Shown: positions 12,060 through 24,184, counted from the first letter of the stretch. The stretch: DNA of 64,000 nucleotides from Sabethes cyaneus (GCF_943734655.1 NC_071354.1:192484911-192548910), one strand, 5' to 3'. The notes: generated by a model from the letters alone, not told the origin. Made by a program: numbers and translations.

Positions 12060-12156
12060 CATGCCGTCCTGTCAGGGACCTGTTTGTAGTTACCGATAGA
12101 CCTCTTATGACGTCCTATCAGAGACCTGGTTTTCGGTACAGACATAAGCCTCTTAT
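12060..12156. repeat. Tandem dimer of about 47 bp
   Basis: TGCCGTCCTGTCAGGGACCT at 12062 is followed, 47 bp later, by TGACGTCCTATCAGAGACCT, each ending in CCTCTTA. Confidence 0.6.
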
Positions 12157-12565
12157 ATAAATAGATTGAAGATTGATGTTTTGATCGGCTGTGGCCATTA
12201 CGGAACAAAGGCCATGAAATGGTATGCCGCCGAACGGAAAGTTTAGCTGAATATTGTTTCTGTATTTTATACCAATTGAAGTTTTAAAAGAAAAATTAAT
12301 TAATTAATCAGAAAATTAAATTCAATTAACAAGCATTCTTGCTTGATCACATTTGGACCGGAACAAGGGAGTACACGTTCAACGGTCTGTATTTCTGATT
12401 ATGGTACACTTTCATACGTACTGGAAAATCTATGAAAATATAGATTAACGCAAGAAGGAAATAGCTGGTACAACTGAAAACATAAATTTGTACACATGCA
12501 TTTTATCCAGTTTAACATTTCTAGGGAATGGTGGAGGAAAGTAATGAAATCCAGGGTATTTTAAA
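12157..12565. other. AT-rich sequence with a window-edge repeat match
   Basis: 12194-12235 matches bases 1-45 of the window. The rest shows no gene or recognised element. Confidence 0.4.
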
Positions 12566-12569
12566 ATAT

Positions 12570-12990
12570 CCCTAGTGTAGGACAATTCGTCGAGCGTTTT
12601 ATTAGAGGCAAGTCGGCTTCAACCTGATTGAGCTCTCTATTCCTGCTGCCGATAGGTTTCACTGTGCAGTCGTCCGGCATCCTTGCGACGTGACCGGCCC
12701 ACCGTAGTCTTACTACCTTCACCAGCTGTGCAATGGGAAGCTCTCCAAGTAGTGCCTGCAGGTCGTGGTTCATACGCCTGCGCCACTCTTCGTTTTCCGT
12801 TTGTACTCCGCCAAAAATAACACCTCCGCAACACCTTTCGTTCAAATACGACAAGTAAGCGCATGTCTTCCGTAAACAAAGTTATAGTCCGTTTTTAGTC
12901 TGGCGTAAATTGCCTTCGCCGTTGCAAAGTTCTTAGTAATAATGTCGAGGTCGCCTGTGAAGGCTAGGAGTTGTTAACTTTTGCCGAGGA
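12570..12990 (-). mobile_element. RTE-type fragment E
   Basis: The minus strand gives EEWRRRMNHDLQALLGELP, then LRWAGHVARMPDD, the C-terminal RTE motif, near 12660-12790. The far end (12890-12980) matches fragment B near 2225-2310 around the RT catalytic region, with an internal deletion between. Confidence 0.75.
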
Positions 12991-13001
12991 TAATTCCTCT
13001 C

Positions 13002-13377
13002 CCCAGCAAACACCAATTCGTATATCAATGTACGAAAATTATCGTTATTGACTTTTAATAAATTCAGTATCGCAAATATAGTCTCATAAAACGCACATAA
13101 GTTTATATTCTATCGTATTTGACGATAGCAAGTGATTGACCTACGACTTTCAGTACATAATTGTATAGCATAATAAAACTAATCGCTTTGAGTCGGATCT
13201 TATCGCATACAAAGACTTATAAAATTGAATTGTTAACGTATATTTTGTAGTACCTATATGGCTTCCAAATTAGTACGCATATGCTAGTTTTGTGCATCAG
13301 ATACGATTTTTCAGGGTATATATAAGTAAATATAACTCATTTATAGCTCTGATATGCATATAAAAATGTTTACTGGG
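13002..13377. mobile_element. MITE-1 copy 2 (376 bp)
   Basis: CCCAGCAAACACC at the left and GTTTACTGGG at the right, flanked by a TC duplication (13000-13001 and 13378-13379). Internal sequence matches 3793-4169. Confidence 0.8.
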
Positions 13378-13413
13378 TCGTTTAAATGCTCGATCGTCGG
13401 ATCCCAAGCAATA

Positions 13414-13521
13414 CCCAAGCAACAATATGAGTTTTATTGTACTTTTATGGCAATTTTCATGACCAATTTTGGTCTTAAATGCCATCATAAGAGGGTAATT
13501 AAACCCAAATTGTTACTTGGG
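13414..13521. mobile_element. MITE-3 copy 1 (CCCAAGCAAC ends, 108 bp)
   Basis: CCCAAGCAACAA at the left is mirrored by TTGTTACTTGGG at the right, with TA on each side (13412-13413 and 13522-13523). The TA duplication fits a Tc1/mariner-mobilised element. Confidence 0.8.
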
Positions 13522-13523
13522 TA

Positions 13524-13768
13524 TTAATATTGAATAACATACGGGAGAGTTCCCTTCCTTTGCCGCAACCTTCTGCGCGATTCGAAAGCACTCGAGAGTA
13601 CCCCCGAAATACGTACGTAGCACATGGCCCCAGAGCAGCTTTTATCAGCCGCGTCAGTTTGCCCTGAAAACCGTTCTCATGCATTATCTGCTATACCTGT
13701 TCGCGTTCGATTGTTACGTATGTTGCCTTGGAATCCACGAAAATATGATGCATGGGCACGTTGATACA
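13524..13768 (-). mobile_element. RTE-type fragment F (RT finger/palm part)
   Basis: The minus strand encodes MHENGFQGKLTRLIKAALG and a degraded version of the R-G-L-R-Q-G-D-x-L-S block, then LSRMLFNI. This is the region just before the RT FADD box. The upstream part near 13720-13750 resembles HHIFVDFKAAYDS. Confidence 0.7.
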
Positions 13769-14090
13769 TATAAGATAACCGGACAAACGGAGAAAAGGTA
13801 ACAGAAATTTTCAATCATATGGAACTATCGAAATTCGTTAAGAAGGTTTGGCAGATTCGTTATCTGTACCTGTGATTTAAAAGTGACATTTTCATTGGAA
13901 CTGGGACCGACAGTATGTAAATTCAGGTTACCATGTTTCCTGAAGCAACACGCGCGGGAGCACGGAGTACATACTCCAGCTCCACCCAATTGAGAAATTT
14001 TGGGCCATCTTTAAGCAGAGCCTAAAGAAACTGTTGCTTTCAGTGTGACAGGTAGAGTAAACCGACTAAAAAGCAAGCAAAGCCTAAGTG
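13769..14090. other. Unassigned sequence
   Basis: No ORF, RNA or element is supported. Confidence 0.4.
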
Positions 14091-14096
14091 CTACAT

Positions 14097-14246
14097 TCCG
14101 TTTCCAAAACTTGTCCTTTCGTTTTTGCTCAACAGACCTCAAATCCAGCTATTAGAGTACAGGACAATTGCGAGGCTAGAGCTATGATCCTATTGACTCT
14201 AGCAGCCTCTCCCAGCCGAGATTCGAACATACGATGGCTACCTGAA
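14097..14246 (-). mobile_element. tRNA-derived SINE, 5'-truncated
   Basis: On the minus strand a box-B-like GTTCGAATCTCGGCTGGGAG is followed by AGTCAATAGGATCAT, TCTAGCCTCGCAATTGTCC and TGTACTCTAATAG. The same order is found in the SINE at 61481-61690. The box A half is missing. Confidence 0.65.
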
Positions 14247-14249
14247 ATT

Positions 14250-14845
14250 AAATTAAAAAGAAAACTTTCCAATTAAACTGTTTTCGTGACGATGACTAGC
14301 ATGTTATATCAGCATCGTACCTCGAAGCCAACTGGGAACCTACTGTAGCTACTGGGGGTGAAGCTACTGGGAAGCTACTGTGTATCAAAACAATTCGATA
14401 TTTTAACATAAAACTTTTTTCACACACATTCTTGTTTGGATAAATTTTGATCGGAACACCCCTAGCATAAAGAAATTACATGGTTAATGGCGTAAATTGG
14501 AGGTAATTTCTGATCATAACACACATTCATGCGGAGTGAAAATCCTATGAAACAGCATGAAAAACACCATCAAACCATCTTAACTTGTTTATAAAGCAAT
14601 TTCAAATCATAAAAGTAGATAAAACGTCACTTATTTCGTTCGAGGAAATTAATTTATCGTAAAAGCAACGTTTTATAAGCATATTTAAGTGCCAATTTTC
14701 ACACAGCCTTGGAAGTGAGCAAAGTGAGCACAATCGTTAATCGCTGTGTTGCTATTTCTGAAATCTTACGCGTACGAAGTGCTGTCCCAATTCTATCACC
14801 TGACTATCACGTGACTATCACCAATTACGAACAGATTTGTGTCAA
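14250..14845. other. AT-rich unassigned sequence
   Basis: Includes a short GCTACTGGG direct repeat (14349-14380). No gene is supported. Confidence 0.4.
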
Positions 14846-14849
14846 AAGA

Positions 14850-15440
14850 ACCGTGAATACAGAGTTCCCATGCACCAGTTGGTCGTTGACTTCAAAGCCG
14901 CATTTGATACCATCGACCGGAAGGAGCTATGAAAAATCATGGACGAGAACAGCTTCCTCAAGAAGCTCTTCAAACTGATTTAATCCACGATGGATGAATA
15001 TTCCTTCAAATTACACATTTTCAGTGGAATTTGTGCTTACTATGGACTAATAATTGCGGTCGAGCAGGCTAAGCCCTCGTACAAAATGTACCCTGTACAA
15101 GACGTTCATTGGACCAGTTATTCTCTACGGGGATGAAATATGGACAATGCTCGAGAAGGACCAGCGAGAGCTCGGAGTTTTCGAAAGACGAGTGCTAAGA
15201 ACGGAAGTATGGAGGCGGAGAATGAACCATGAACTCGTGCAGCTCTGTGGCGAACCTGGTATATAAAAGGTGGCTAAAACTGGACGGATACGGTAGGCAG
15301 GGCATGTTGCAAGAATGCCGGACAACTACCCTGCAAAGCCTCAAATTCGGTAGGAACAAGACGACCAGAAGCGCAGCGAGCAAGATGGTTAGACCCGGTG
15401 GAGCGAGATCAGGCGGAGAGCACTCGGTGTCCGTAACCTT
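14850..15440 (+). mobile_element. RTE-type fragment G
   Basis: The + strand gives QLVVDFKAAFDTIDRKEL (14875-14930, RT finger region), then a deletion. TLYKTFIGPVILYGDEIWT (15085-15150), FERRVLRTEVWRRRMNHEL, and a broken AGHVARMPDN motif near 15295-15330 follow. It is tail-to-tail with fragment H. Confidence 0.75.
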
Positions 15441-15504
15441 TACTTACTTTTTACTTTATTTTTACAATTTCTCCCTATTCACTCGCTGCTCTAGCTGCCT
15501 ATTT

Positions 15505-16590
15505 AATCCCTAACACTCGCTGCTCCTCGTCAACAGCGTTCATCCAACGGGTACGGGGTCTGCCTCGAAATTGTCGGCCCCTGTCGGGTCCTCTGCTAAA
15601 TATAGTTTTCGCCGGTCTCTCATGCGGCATCCTTGCTACGTAGCCAACCCATTGTAGCCTGCCGTATTTTAATCGTTTCACAATATCCGCATCCTTGTAT
15701 ACTTGGTATACCTCATGATACATGCGTCTGTGCCACACGGCTTCGTCTAATATGCCGCCAAGAATTGATCGCAGGATCTTGCGCTCAAAAAAGCCGGTCG
15801 CTCTCTTTCAACGTCCTCGCTTCGTAGTCGTAGAGTACAACAGGGAGAACAAGCGTCTTAAAGAGCGCGAGTTTTGTACGGAGTTGTAGGCTACGGGACC
15901 TCAGCTGGCTACTTAATCTGTAGAAGGCCCTGTTGGAAGCCGCTATCCGCCTTTCTACTTCACGACTCACATCGTTGTCACACGTCACTAACGTACCAAG
16001 GCAAACCAGCTCGTCGACCACTTCAAAAGTATCTCCATCTATCACCACTGTAGTACCAACACCCCAAGGGCTACCACGCTCTCTACCAGCCACCATACAC
16101 TTTGTTTTGGTAGAATTTATGATAAGCCCTATCCTCGCAGCTTCCTCCTTAAGATGCGTGTACGCTTCTTCCACAGCTCTTCGGTTAACACTGATAATAT
16201 CGATGTCGTCCGCGAACCCAAGAAGCATATGAGATTTCGTGTTGATGGTACCGCTTCTCCGCACGTCTGCCCTTCGAATAGTGCCTTTCAATGCAATGTT
16301 GCACAGCCAATTCGATAGTCCGTCACCTTGCTTCGAAACATCTAACGTCACAAACGAGTCCGATGTCCGAATCAGCCTAATCATTTTTGTTGGAAAACCA
16401 TGTTTAAACATAATCTGCCGCAGATCACTTCGTTTAACTGAATCGTACACCGCCTTGAAGTGAACATTTGGTCCATCGTGAAGAGCCCCTCTCGAAAAGC
16501 GTACTGATATTCGCCAACAAAGGTTCCCTGCAACGACCTTAGTCTGAGAAACAGGATGCGGGAATTTTGTTTATGCACAGAGTGGTAACC
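15505..16590 (-). mobile_element. RTE-type fragment H, 221-codon RT frame
   Basis: One minus-strand frame (16450 to 15785) reads MYDSVKRSDLRQIMFKHGFP, the QGDGLSNWL block, GFADDIDIIS (FADD catalytic box), INSTKTKCMVAGRERGS, VCLGTLVTCDNDVSREVERR and LPVVLYDYEA. The C-terminus follows in another frame (15738 to 15499) with RLQWVGYVARMPHERPAKT and the RGRPRTRW end. The endonuclease half is absent, as expected for 5' truncation. It is the best-preserved RT in the window. Confidence 0.88.
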
Positions 16591-16628
16591 CACAATGGAG
16601 TAAATTGGAGAAATTCATTTTAAAGTCC

Positions 16629-17017
16629 AAATCCAAGAAGAAGCTCTAGGGCAAGCCTAAGAGCAAGCTAAATTATCAGCCCAAGACCAATTCAAAGTCC
16701 AGATTCCAGTCTAACTTAAGATTCAAGTCTAAGTTCAAATCCAGGTCCATATCCAGCACCAAGTGCAAGTCCAAATCCAAATTCAAGTTCAGGTCCAAGT
16801 TTAGATCCAAGTCCAAGTTCAGGTCCATGTTAAGAACCAAGTCAAAGAACCAAGTCAAAGTTCAAATCGAAGTCCATACCATATGCAGAACCAAATCCAT
16901 GTCCAGATCCAAGCCCAAGTCCAGATCGAAATCCAAGTTCAGGCCCAAGTTCAGATTCAAGATTAAGTTAAGATCCAAGTCCAAGTCTACATTGAAATCC
17001 AAGTCCAGATCCAAGTC
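16629..17017. repeat. TCCAAG-type degenerate short tandem array, left part
   Basis: Iterations of TCCAAG/TTCAGA/TCCAGA hexamers. The array resumes at 17860 after the inserted MITE. ORFs on both strands (DLDLNLD and SKSKFRSK patterns) are by-products of the 6-bp period. Confidence 0.9.
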
Positions 17018-17859
17018 CCCAGCTAACATTTTCATATGTATAAAGAAGATAAAACTCAGCATTACGTACAGATATATGTGCTAATAAATCGTATTTGATG
17101 CGCAAAATTGGCATATCCGTACTGTTAAGTTAGGAGTTCGGAAAGCAATCTTCAGAGCAGCGCGGTTTACTATGGCGACAGCTTAAAGCTGGAAAATTAA
17201 CGTTCATTTTATTCATATGGTTTATATAAAAGGGATTTCGCTTACATTTGTCTTTTACCGGAGGAAATAGTTAACAACTGCACACTGTGGCTCATAAAAC
17301 TGGCTATTGTCTGTTCGCAAATCTAGTTTCAAGTTAGTTATTCACTAGGAACTATTTAATTTATACTCACTTTTAATTTTAGTTGGTAATTTAGCAATGT
17401 AGAATAAGAATTTTTATAATAAGATAAGTAAAGTAAGTTATAATTTTGTATATAACATATATAATCAAGTTGAATCGCCTCGTGGACTAATCAGGAACAC
17501 GTTTATAAATTGCAATGGCCGGTTTCTCTATCTCTGACAGCTGCTTGATGGTCGATCTTGTGAACATGTAGGAGATGCCGTGCTGCCAGAACACGTACTA
17601 TTTTGGAGGCGATATACGTGATTAAGAATAATTTTAAGCGTTACGACTGTATAAGTACTTATATACGATAATATCCGATTAAGCGTGACTCGCTTCGTAC
17701 TGCTATACAATTTTGTGCTGAAAATCGTATGTAAGTCAGTTATTATCATTATATACGATCGAAAATCAATTTTATCAAGCTTAAGTTACGATTTCGAATT
17801 TGTTAAGAGATATTTACGATAATTTTCGTACATTGATATACGAGTGGGTGTTAGCTGGG
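17018..17859. mobile_element. MITE-1 copy 3, split by a solo LTR
   Basis: CCCAGCTAAC at the left and GTTAGCTGGG at the right, flanked by TC (17016-17017 and 17860-17861). Without the inserted 471-bp LTR and one 5-bp duplication it is 366 bp, close to copies 1 and 2. Its orientation is opposite to theirs. Confidence 0.85.
17123..17593. mobile_element. Solo LTR of an LTR retrotransposon (471 bp)
   Basis: It starts TGTTAAGTTAGG and ends CCAGAACA (TG...CA) and is flanked by the 5-bp duplication CGTAC (17118-17122 and 17594-17598). The two uninterrupted MITE copies read straight through this point (CCGTACTATTTTGG on the matching strand), which proves the insertion. A TATATAAAAG box lies near 17223. 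No internal retrotransposon genes remain, so this is a recombination product. The family is not determined. Confidence 0.88.
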
Positions 17860-18945
17860 TCCAAGTTTAGATCTAAATACTGATACAAATCCATGTCCAA
17901 GTTCAGGACCAAGTCACAGTTAAGATTCAAGTCTAAGTCCATATCCAGAACCAAATCCATGTCCGGATTCATGTCTAACTTCAGGTCCAAGTCTAGGTTT
18001 AAATCCAAGTCCATGTCCAGGTCCAAGTCTAGGTACAAATTCAAATCCAAGTTCAAGTCCAAGTCTAAGATAAGATCGAAGTCCAACTTCAGATACAAGT
18101 CTAAGTTCAAATACAAGTCCTTGTCTGGAACCAAGTCCAAGTTCAGATCCAAGCCCCAATTCAGATCCAAGTCCAAGTCCAAATTCAAGCCCAAGTTCAG
18201 AACAATATACAGATACATATCCAAGTCCAAGTTCAGGTCCAAGTCTAAGTTTAGCTCCAAATCTAAATTCAGATCCAAGTCCAAGTCCAGATCCAAGTCC
18301 AAGGTAAGATCAAACTCCAAGTCTAGGTAAAAAACCAAGTCTGAGTTCAGATCCTAGTCTAAGTTCAAGTCCAAATCCAAGTCCATGTCCAGAACCAAGT
18401 CTAAATTCATATCCAAGCTCCAATCCAGATCCAAGTTCAAGTTCAGATCCAAGTCCAAGTCTAGATTCAAGTCCAAGTCCAGACTCAATTCAAGTTCAGA
18501 TACAAATACAGGTACAAATCCAAATTCAAGTTCAGGTCCAAGTCAAAGTTAAGATTCAAGTCTAAGTCCATATCCAGAACTAAATTCATGTCCAGATCCA
18601 AGTCCAGGTGTAAGTTAAAATTTAAGTTCAAGGTTCAGATCCTAGTCTAAGTTAAGATCCAAGCCTGAGTTAAGATCCAAGTTCAACTTTAAATACAAGT
18701 CAAAATTTATATGCAAGTCCATGTCCTGAACCAGAACCAATTCCAAGTTCAGATCCAAGTCCCAACCCAGATCCAAGTCCAAGTTCAGATCCAAGTCAAG
18801 TTAAGATCTAAGTCAAAGTCTAGGATTCGAGTCCAAGTCTAGATCCAAGTCCAAGTTCACATCCAAGCCTAAATCCAGAGTCAATTATAAGTCAGGATTT
18901 CCAGTTCGATATTCAGATCCAAGTCCATGTTCAAATCTCTAAAAT
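17860..18945. repeat. TCCAAG-type degenerate short tandem array, right part
   Basis: Continuation of the array at 16629-17017, more than 1 kb long. The 174-residue minus-strand and 145-residue plus-strand frames inside are repeat translations, not genes. Confidence 0.9.
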
Positions 18946-21900
18946 TCAACAAAAACATGCAACTTACTTGCAGAATAGTTCGATTAAGTAAGAGTTTCAA
19001 GCCACTGATCAAAGTATGACTATCATTCCGGGAGGTATAATTTTCAAGAAAGACTTTTTACAGCCAACTTTTGCAAATTGTAAGCAATGTAAACTAAAAT
19101 TGATTCTTAATGCTTACAGCTAATTTCCTAGCTTCCTAGCTAGACGCAAGCGTACTGCAACAAAGTATGCACACGCACTTTTATACCATCAATTAGTGAA
19201 CAAATCGCTTCTCAGCAAAATAATTGAACATTCTTCGTACATTCTCTATCGACATTCTTGAGGGGGCTTGAGTTGGCAGTGCCACGGTTGAGTGGGTTTG
19301 TTTTTATATTAAACATACAAAACACTCAACACCGGATGTATGGGCCGTCTTTTGTTGGAACCTTTCTGGTGGAAGGCAGTGCTGCGGCTGCATATTGGCT
19401 GCTTAGCTAGCTGGCTGGTTGGCTGTTGTTGATTGAAAGCTATGTAGGTACAGTTGTGCGCTACTTGCGCCACTTTTGGCGATCGATATGGAACCGATTA
19501 CGAAATCCCACACCGACCGGCGCGGCCGTCGGAGCAAACCACCACCGCCGCGTCGCAATCGTTCACGCATTGCACGGTACACCTACTCTCGCGCGCTTTG
19601 GCCAGTCAGGTGCTAGGTGTTTCGAATTCGAAATAGACGGACGGAAGTTTTGTCTGTGGGAAATCGATTGCGTCGATCACCAGCTTAATCAGCTGTTGTT
19701 ATTGTTGTTATACTTTGTTGCACTACGTGGCCGATGATGAGGAAGCACTCTTTTTTGTTACGTTAAATTCCGTTGAACTTGAGACCTACTAAGGTCTTAT
19801 TGATGAACGTGCAAGAAACTCCTACATAGTAACTTGTATTTTGAAGCAACGTCCTACGTCCTTGTTTGCTATGGGAAGCTGTTCCATGAAGAATCGGCCA
19901 TTCATTACTCTGACCTTGTTTGATTTTAATGAAACTTTGTTTCAGCGGTTGGTGTCAAGACAAATGTGTATGCCTGAGCAATTCTACATCCTTCAATTTT
20001 AAATGGCATTTTTGACACACTTAATTCATTTCAATCGAAAATACAGCAATAACTGCTAAACAGTTAACATGATTTGCAACAATACTATGTTGCCATGGGA
20101 TTCAATTAGACGCTAGAAAATCCAGGGGTAGTTGTAAATTGAAATGGCATTTTTTACATAATACAAAATTACAGTTAGGTTACAAGAGAATTATTATAAT
20201 TGTTTCGCTTACTATTCATAAGCTCAAAAAAACAATAAAATTGTTCTTTAGATGCTTCATAAAAAGGTGAACAGAACATAGCACTCACAAAAAAAGCACC
20301 AAAGCATAAGCACCAAATAACATTGGTTGTTTGCGCAATTAACACACGCATTAAGCCCTCTACTGCCAGTCGCCAGGTGAGGTATGTGAACTCGGCGGGG
20401 GGTATGTACCCACACATTAACCGCCCCTAAGTACCCTGACTCGACGAACGACGGCGACGGCACCAGCCAGCAGCGGCAAGCACGTGAAGTCGCTCGCTAA
20501 AATACGTATGCGTAGCACAATACAATGCTCTAGCCCCAGCATCATCATGCACCCCTGCATTTGGCACTTGAAAATCATAGGTTGAGGTTGAGGTCAAGGT
20601 AGTAGACTGAGAGCAAAAAAAAAAACGTAATAACAAGCGTTAAAGTCGGTCATAATGAGGCATTTACCGTGGAGATACACACCGAAATTAACGGAGCTCG
20701 GAGGCAAGCCTAGAATCTGTAACATTTAACCCTTTGTGGAACATTGTGCTATACGGGCAGAGCAAATGAATCTTAATTATACTGTTTGATGACATTAATT
20801 TTTGTACCTGTTTAGTCATAACAATAATCATAACCCTGTCTGAAAGTATATTTTAATGACGTTCTAACCGAGGAAAACTTCACTTCTGAATATAGAACCA
20901 CAAAAAAAGGTTTTGAATGTTCTTCTGCTTGTCTAGGATATTTTGTAATGATAAAAGAACTAATAAATATGATCAAACAAAAATACGCTACTGAAAACTA
21001 TTCAAATAATCTCTCTTTTTTGAGTTCAATTGGGATAAAACACAGGTGGTGCGTTAGTTTAATTTTAGAAATAAATAAATATGTGATTTGTTTTTATTAG
21101 GTGCTTCAAAGAACTACCGTAGGCCCAATTATATTTATTATATATCTATCTACATCCTAATTATTCATGATTGCTAATCATCCCTCATATTAGCTGGCAT
21201 TTGTAGGATGGGTCGGGCTCTAAAACACTTTTACGGTGGTTGCTAGAATACTGCCAAATTTCTGTCGCAGTTGGCTTCCAGATTAGTATACTATTTATTT
21301 ATTTACTAACGTTCGTTTGTTGAGCGTCTTAGTAGAATCTGAAATTAAAGAACGATGAAAGTTTTCGTTTCATCGCTTCGACAACAGACGCTGATAAAGC
21401 TTGCAAGTCGGATGCGAATGCGTTTCTGTCAGAATAATAAATAAATAAATAGAAGGAAACGGGTCTTTCTATTTTTTACCCAACAATTTGTATTATGCAT
21501 TTTCCAGTTCAATACATCAATACATGTTTATCCTGGATGATATGACACGAGCAGTTGAGACTGTCTTGTGACATAATGTTAAAAAAAATTCATCCATTCC
21601 GATGTTTACAGCGCCGTTACAGCATTTACTAATCTAATTTGACGTGTCAATGTCAGCAGACAGTGATGAATGCCTGTTATTCTGTGTCGGTCCTGTGTGT
21701 AATGCAGCAGCAGCAGCAAACCTGAATGGAATGTACTTACTATAGGTATGGATCGTGGAATGGTTTTCCGAAAGCATCGGAAAGGCACAGGCGACTCTAT
21801 TGACGTGTATGAAAGTTACATGGAGGATTACCTCACACCACCGTTCGATTACATGTTATTACATGAACTCACTATAGAACGTTGCTGGAATATGAAACAA

Positions 21901-22914
21901 TTCCCGATCGACATTCGATTAAAAATTATGTCACTAGAATACTTTGTATTTACCCCGTGGTGCATACAGGCACTTATTTAACCCACTTATTTATTATTAA
22001 AGTTAAGTTACGACAAATGGGCGTGACCGCACTTTTCGTTCATTTCTTGTTCATCAACGCAACTGACAGCTGCTGCGCTGAGGTTCGAAATCTGTTTACC
22101 AGCTCAGTGACAGAAGATTTAGTGATAGCAAGATAACTTTCGACCAAAAAACATTTCGCCGAAACCATTTCCATCTGAAGTGGCGTAAATTCCTCACGTC
22201 AGACCACTCTTGATTGTTCACACCAGAGCAGAGAGAGCGGTGATAAATCCTCTAGTGGGGTTGTGAAGGCACCTGTTGACGTGCAAGAAGTTTAATCGCG
22301 CGGTAATTACTTTGTTTTGGTTTTGTTATCGTTTTTTTTTTCGTTGGTGACGAAATGGGGATTTTACATGTCGTTGCAGTTTCTGGTTTCGAATGATTTA
22401 CAAACATTCGGTAAAAGCAATGGCTTTTACACCTTTTTCACGGAAATGTTTTAAGCTTTCCGATTAGCGGATCATTCGAGTGGGGACAGTTCTAACTACA
22501 CCGTTGGGGATTTAATCAGCTGTCTAATTTATAGAAAATTTCACAACCTTCGCTGGGTGAATTCCGACCATAAACCGGTCCAATCTAATCTCGGCGCGAA
22601 TATCCTGCTTTGGAATAATTTATTGCTGCATCGCTAATTGGACTTCACAGCTGAATGACCCGTTTCAGCTGTTCCGAAGCTTGTTTTTCGAGTATGCTCT
22701 AATAAATCGTACCTTTCGATAGTGATAGATTGATTGAAAACACTCCATCACTCCTTCGAATGGTGTTGCACCGCGAGCAGTTCAAATTCCATGCAGTTTT
22801 ATATCTATTGTGTCATCAAGTATGTTGCAGAACTTTATTTACATTCTTCAAATATAATATCTCTCAGTTACGATAAACAGTGAATTCATGATATTTTTTT
22901 CTTCTCTTTTTCAG
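18946..22914. other. Largely unique sequence upstream of the candidate exon
   Basis: No gene recognised. GC-richer islands at about 19490-19660 and 20390-20580 stand out from AT-rich surroundings and could hold promoter or enhancer sequence. TTTA repeats lie at 21293-21306. Confidence 0.4.
21321..21350 (+). repeat. Short dispersed repeat GAGCGTCTTAGTAGAAT
   Basis: Related copies lie at 25251-25290 and 38401-38440, all in the same orientation. Confidence 0.55.
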
Positions 22915-23006
22915 GTTAGTAACACTACTCCAGCATCCAGCCATCTTCATCAAGATGCAAACTACGTAAATCTGCCAAATCTAGCGTCATACATAATCAT
23001 CGGCGG
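22915..23006 (+). other. Candidate upstream non-coding exon (92 nt)
   Basis: A T-rich pyrimidine tract ending in TTTTTCAG (to 22914) precedes the segment, and a consensus donor GG|GTGAGT begins at 23007. If spliced directly to 55732, the frame leading into TENT5 has TAG and TAA at the exon's 5' end and no ATG, so translation would still begin at 55774. The exon would also carry a tiny upstream ORF (ATG at 22955, TAA at 22967-22969). Another frame is fully open through the exon but would hit TGA just after joining 55732. It could instead belong to another + strand transcript, or be a chance pair of splice-like sites. Confidence 0.45.
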
Positions 23007-23249
23007 GTGAGTTGGCATTTAGCGGAGCACTTTTTTTGCGAAAACTTTACAGACCCGTTGTTCAAGAAGATCAAGAAATAATTGTTTTTACGTCATACCT
23101 GGTAATATCTCTTCACCCTGGCGCTGGCGCTCTGGTGAGTAATAGCTTTTTTGGCTGCAGCGAGACTGGAACAGTCACTATTCACAAAACTACTACAACT
23201 AAATTGGCGCACTTTTTTGATACATGTATTTCGTGAAAGGCGCTTACAC

Positions 23250-24180
23250 TCTTCTACAGACCGAATTGAGCGTAAGCGTAGCTCAACACACGCACGTTCT
23301 TAGGTAACAAGCGGAACGTCATTAGAACCCTAATCACATGACCGAATAACCTTTTAACCATACAGAAAATGGCCTTGAGTGAGTTTGTGGTTTTGTGTAA
23401 TGATTGTGTACAGATTCCCTTGCTGGTCGCTCGCTGGCGGTGAATTCGATGATTTTTTTCCAGTCTGATTTATGCGTGAGTTTTAGATTCGTGTGCAGTC
23501 ATCGACTTCCGCGCAAGTCATGGTGAGTGGAGTTTCCTGTCTAAATTGAATTTACTATTGTTTTTTTCTGGCTCACCAATTGTTTGAAGTTGTTTTGCTT
23601 CAATAAAAAGAAACTTTTTGTCGTTTCCATTCTTTAAACACTTGGAAACTACATTGTACGGAAGAAAACTTGGCTAAAACTTTTTGTGAAATTGGGATTG
23701 TCAAAAATTACGGAAGTTTCCGAAGAAATCTTCAGCTCGACTGAAAGTACAACTTTTTTTTTGGGTGGCACATCCTGAAAGTACACCAGCAACACGTGAT
23801 TTTATTTTGTAATCCACATGTGTCATAATCATAAACAAGCAAATAAAAAAGAAAACAGATAAGGAACCTATTTACGGGTCAAGTAATAACAATCAAGCTA
23901 CTGTTTATTAGAAGAAAAAAAAAAGGTTTACAAGTGAGATAATTCACCGCTCGGTAGGTCGTTCTGGGCTAGGATTGCTTAGTAGTTTTTTTTTGCTATT
24001 TGAGTTTGTTCGGAAATTTTTTGTTTGTTCTGTAATCAGCAGCAATTAGAAAGGCCATCATGCTGCCTACACGATAAGCTAGTCATATTTTCATGACGAA
24101 AAAAATTTAACTCCCTTCGCGAGGGAGAGGGATTTGCAATAGCACATCAATCAACTCATTGTTGTACAGCTGATTTTTTT
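23250..24180. other. AT-rich intronic sequence
   Basis: No gene, RNA or element recognised; several T- and A-runs. Confidence 0.4.
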
Positions 24181-24184
24181 GTTC

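Noticed and set aside
17814..18338. 174-codon minus-strand and 145-codon plus-strand frames
   Set aside because: Translations of a 6-bp-period array (DLDLNLD and SKSKFRSK). Both strands are open because the period is a multiple of 3.
19426..19737. 103-codon plus-strand frame in a GC-rich island
   Set aside because: No domain and a Leu run at the end; the island may be regulatory, but coding is not supported.
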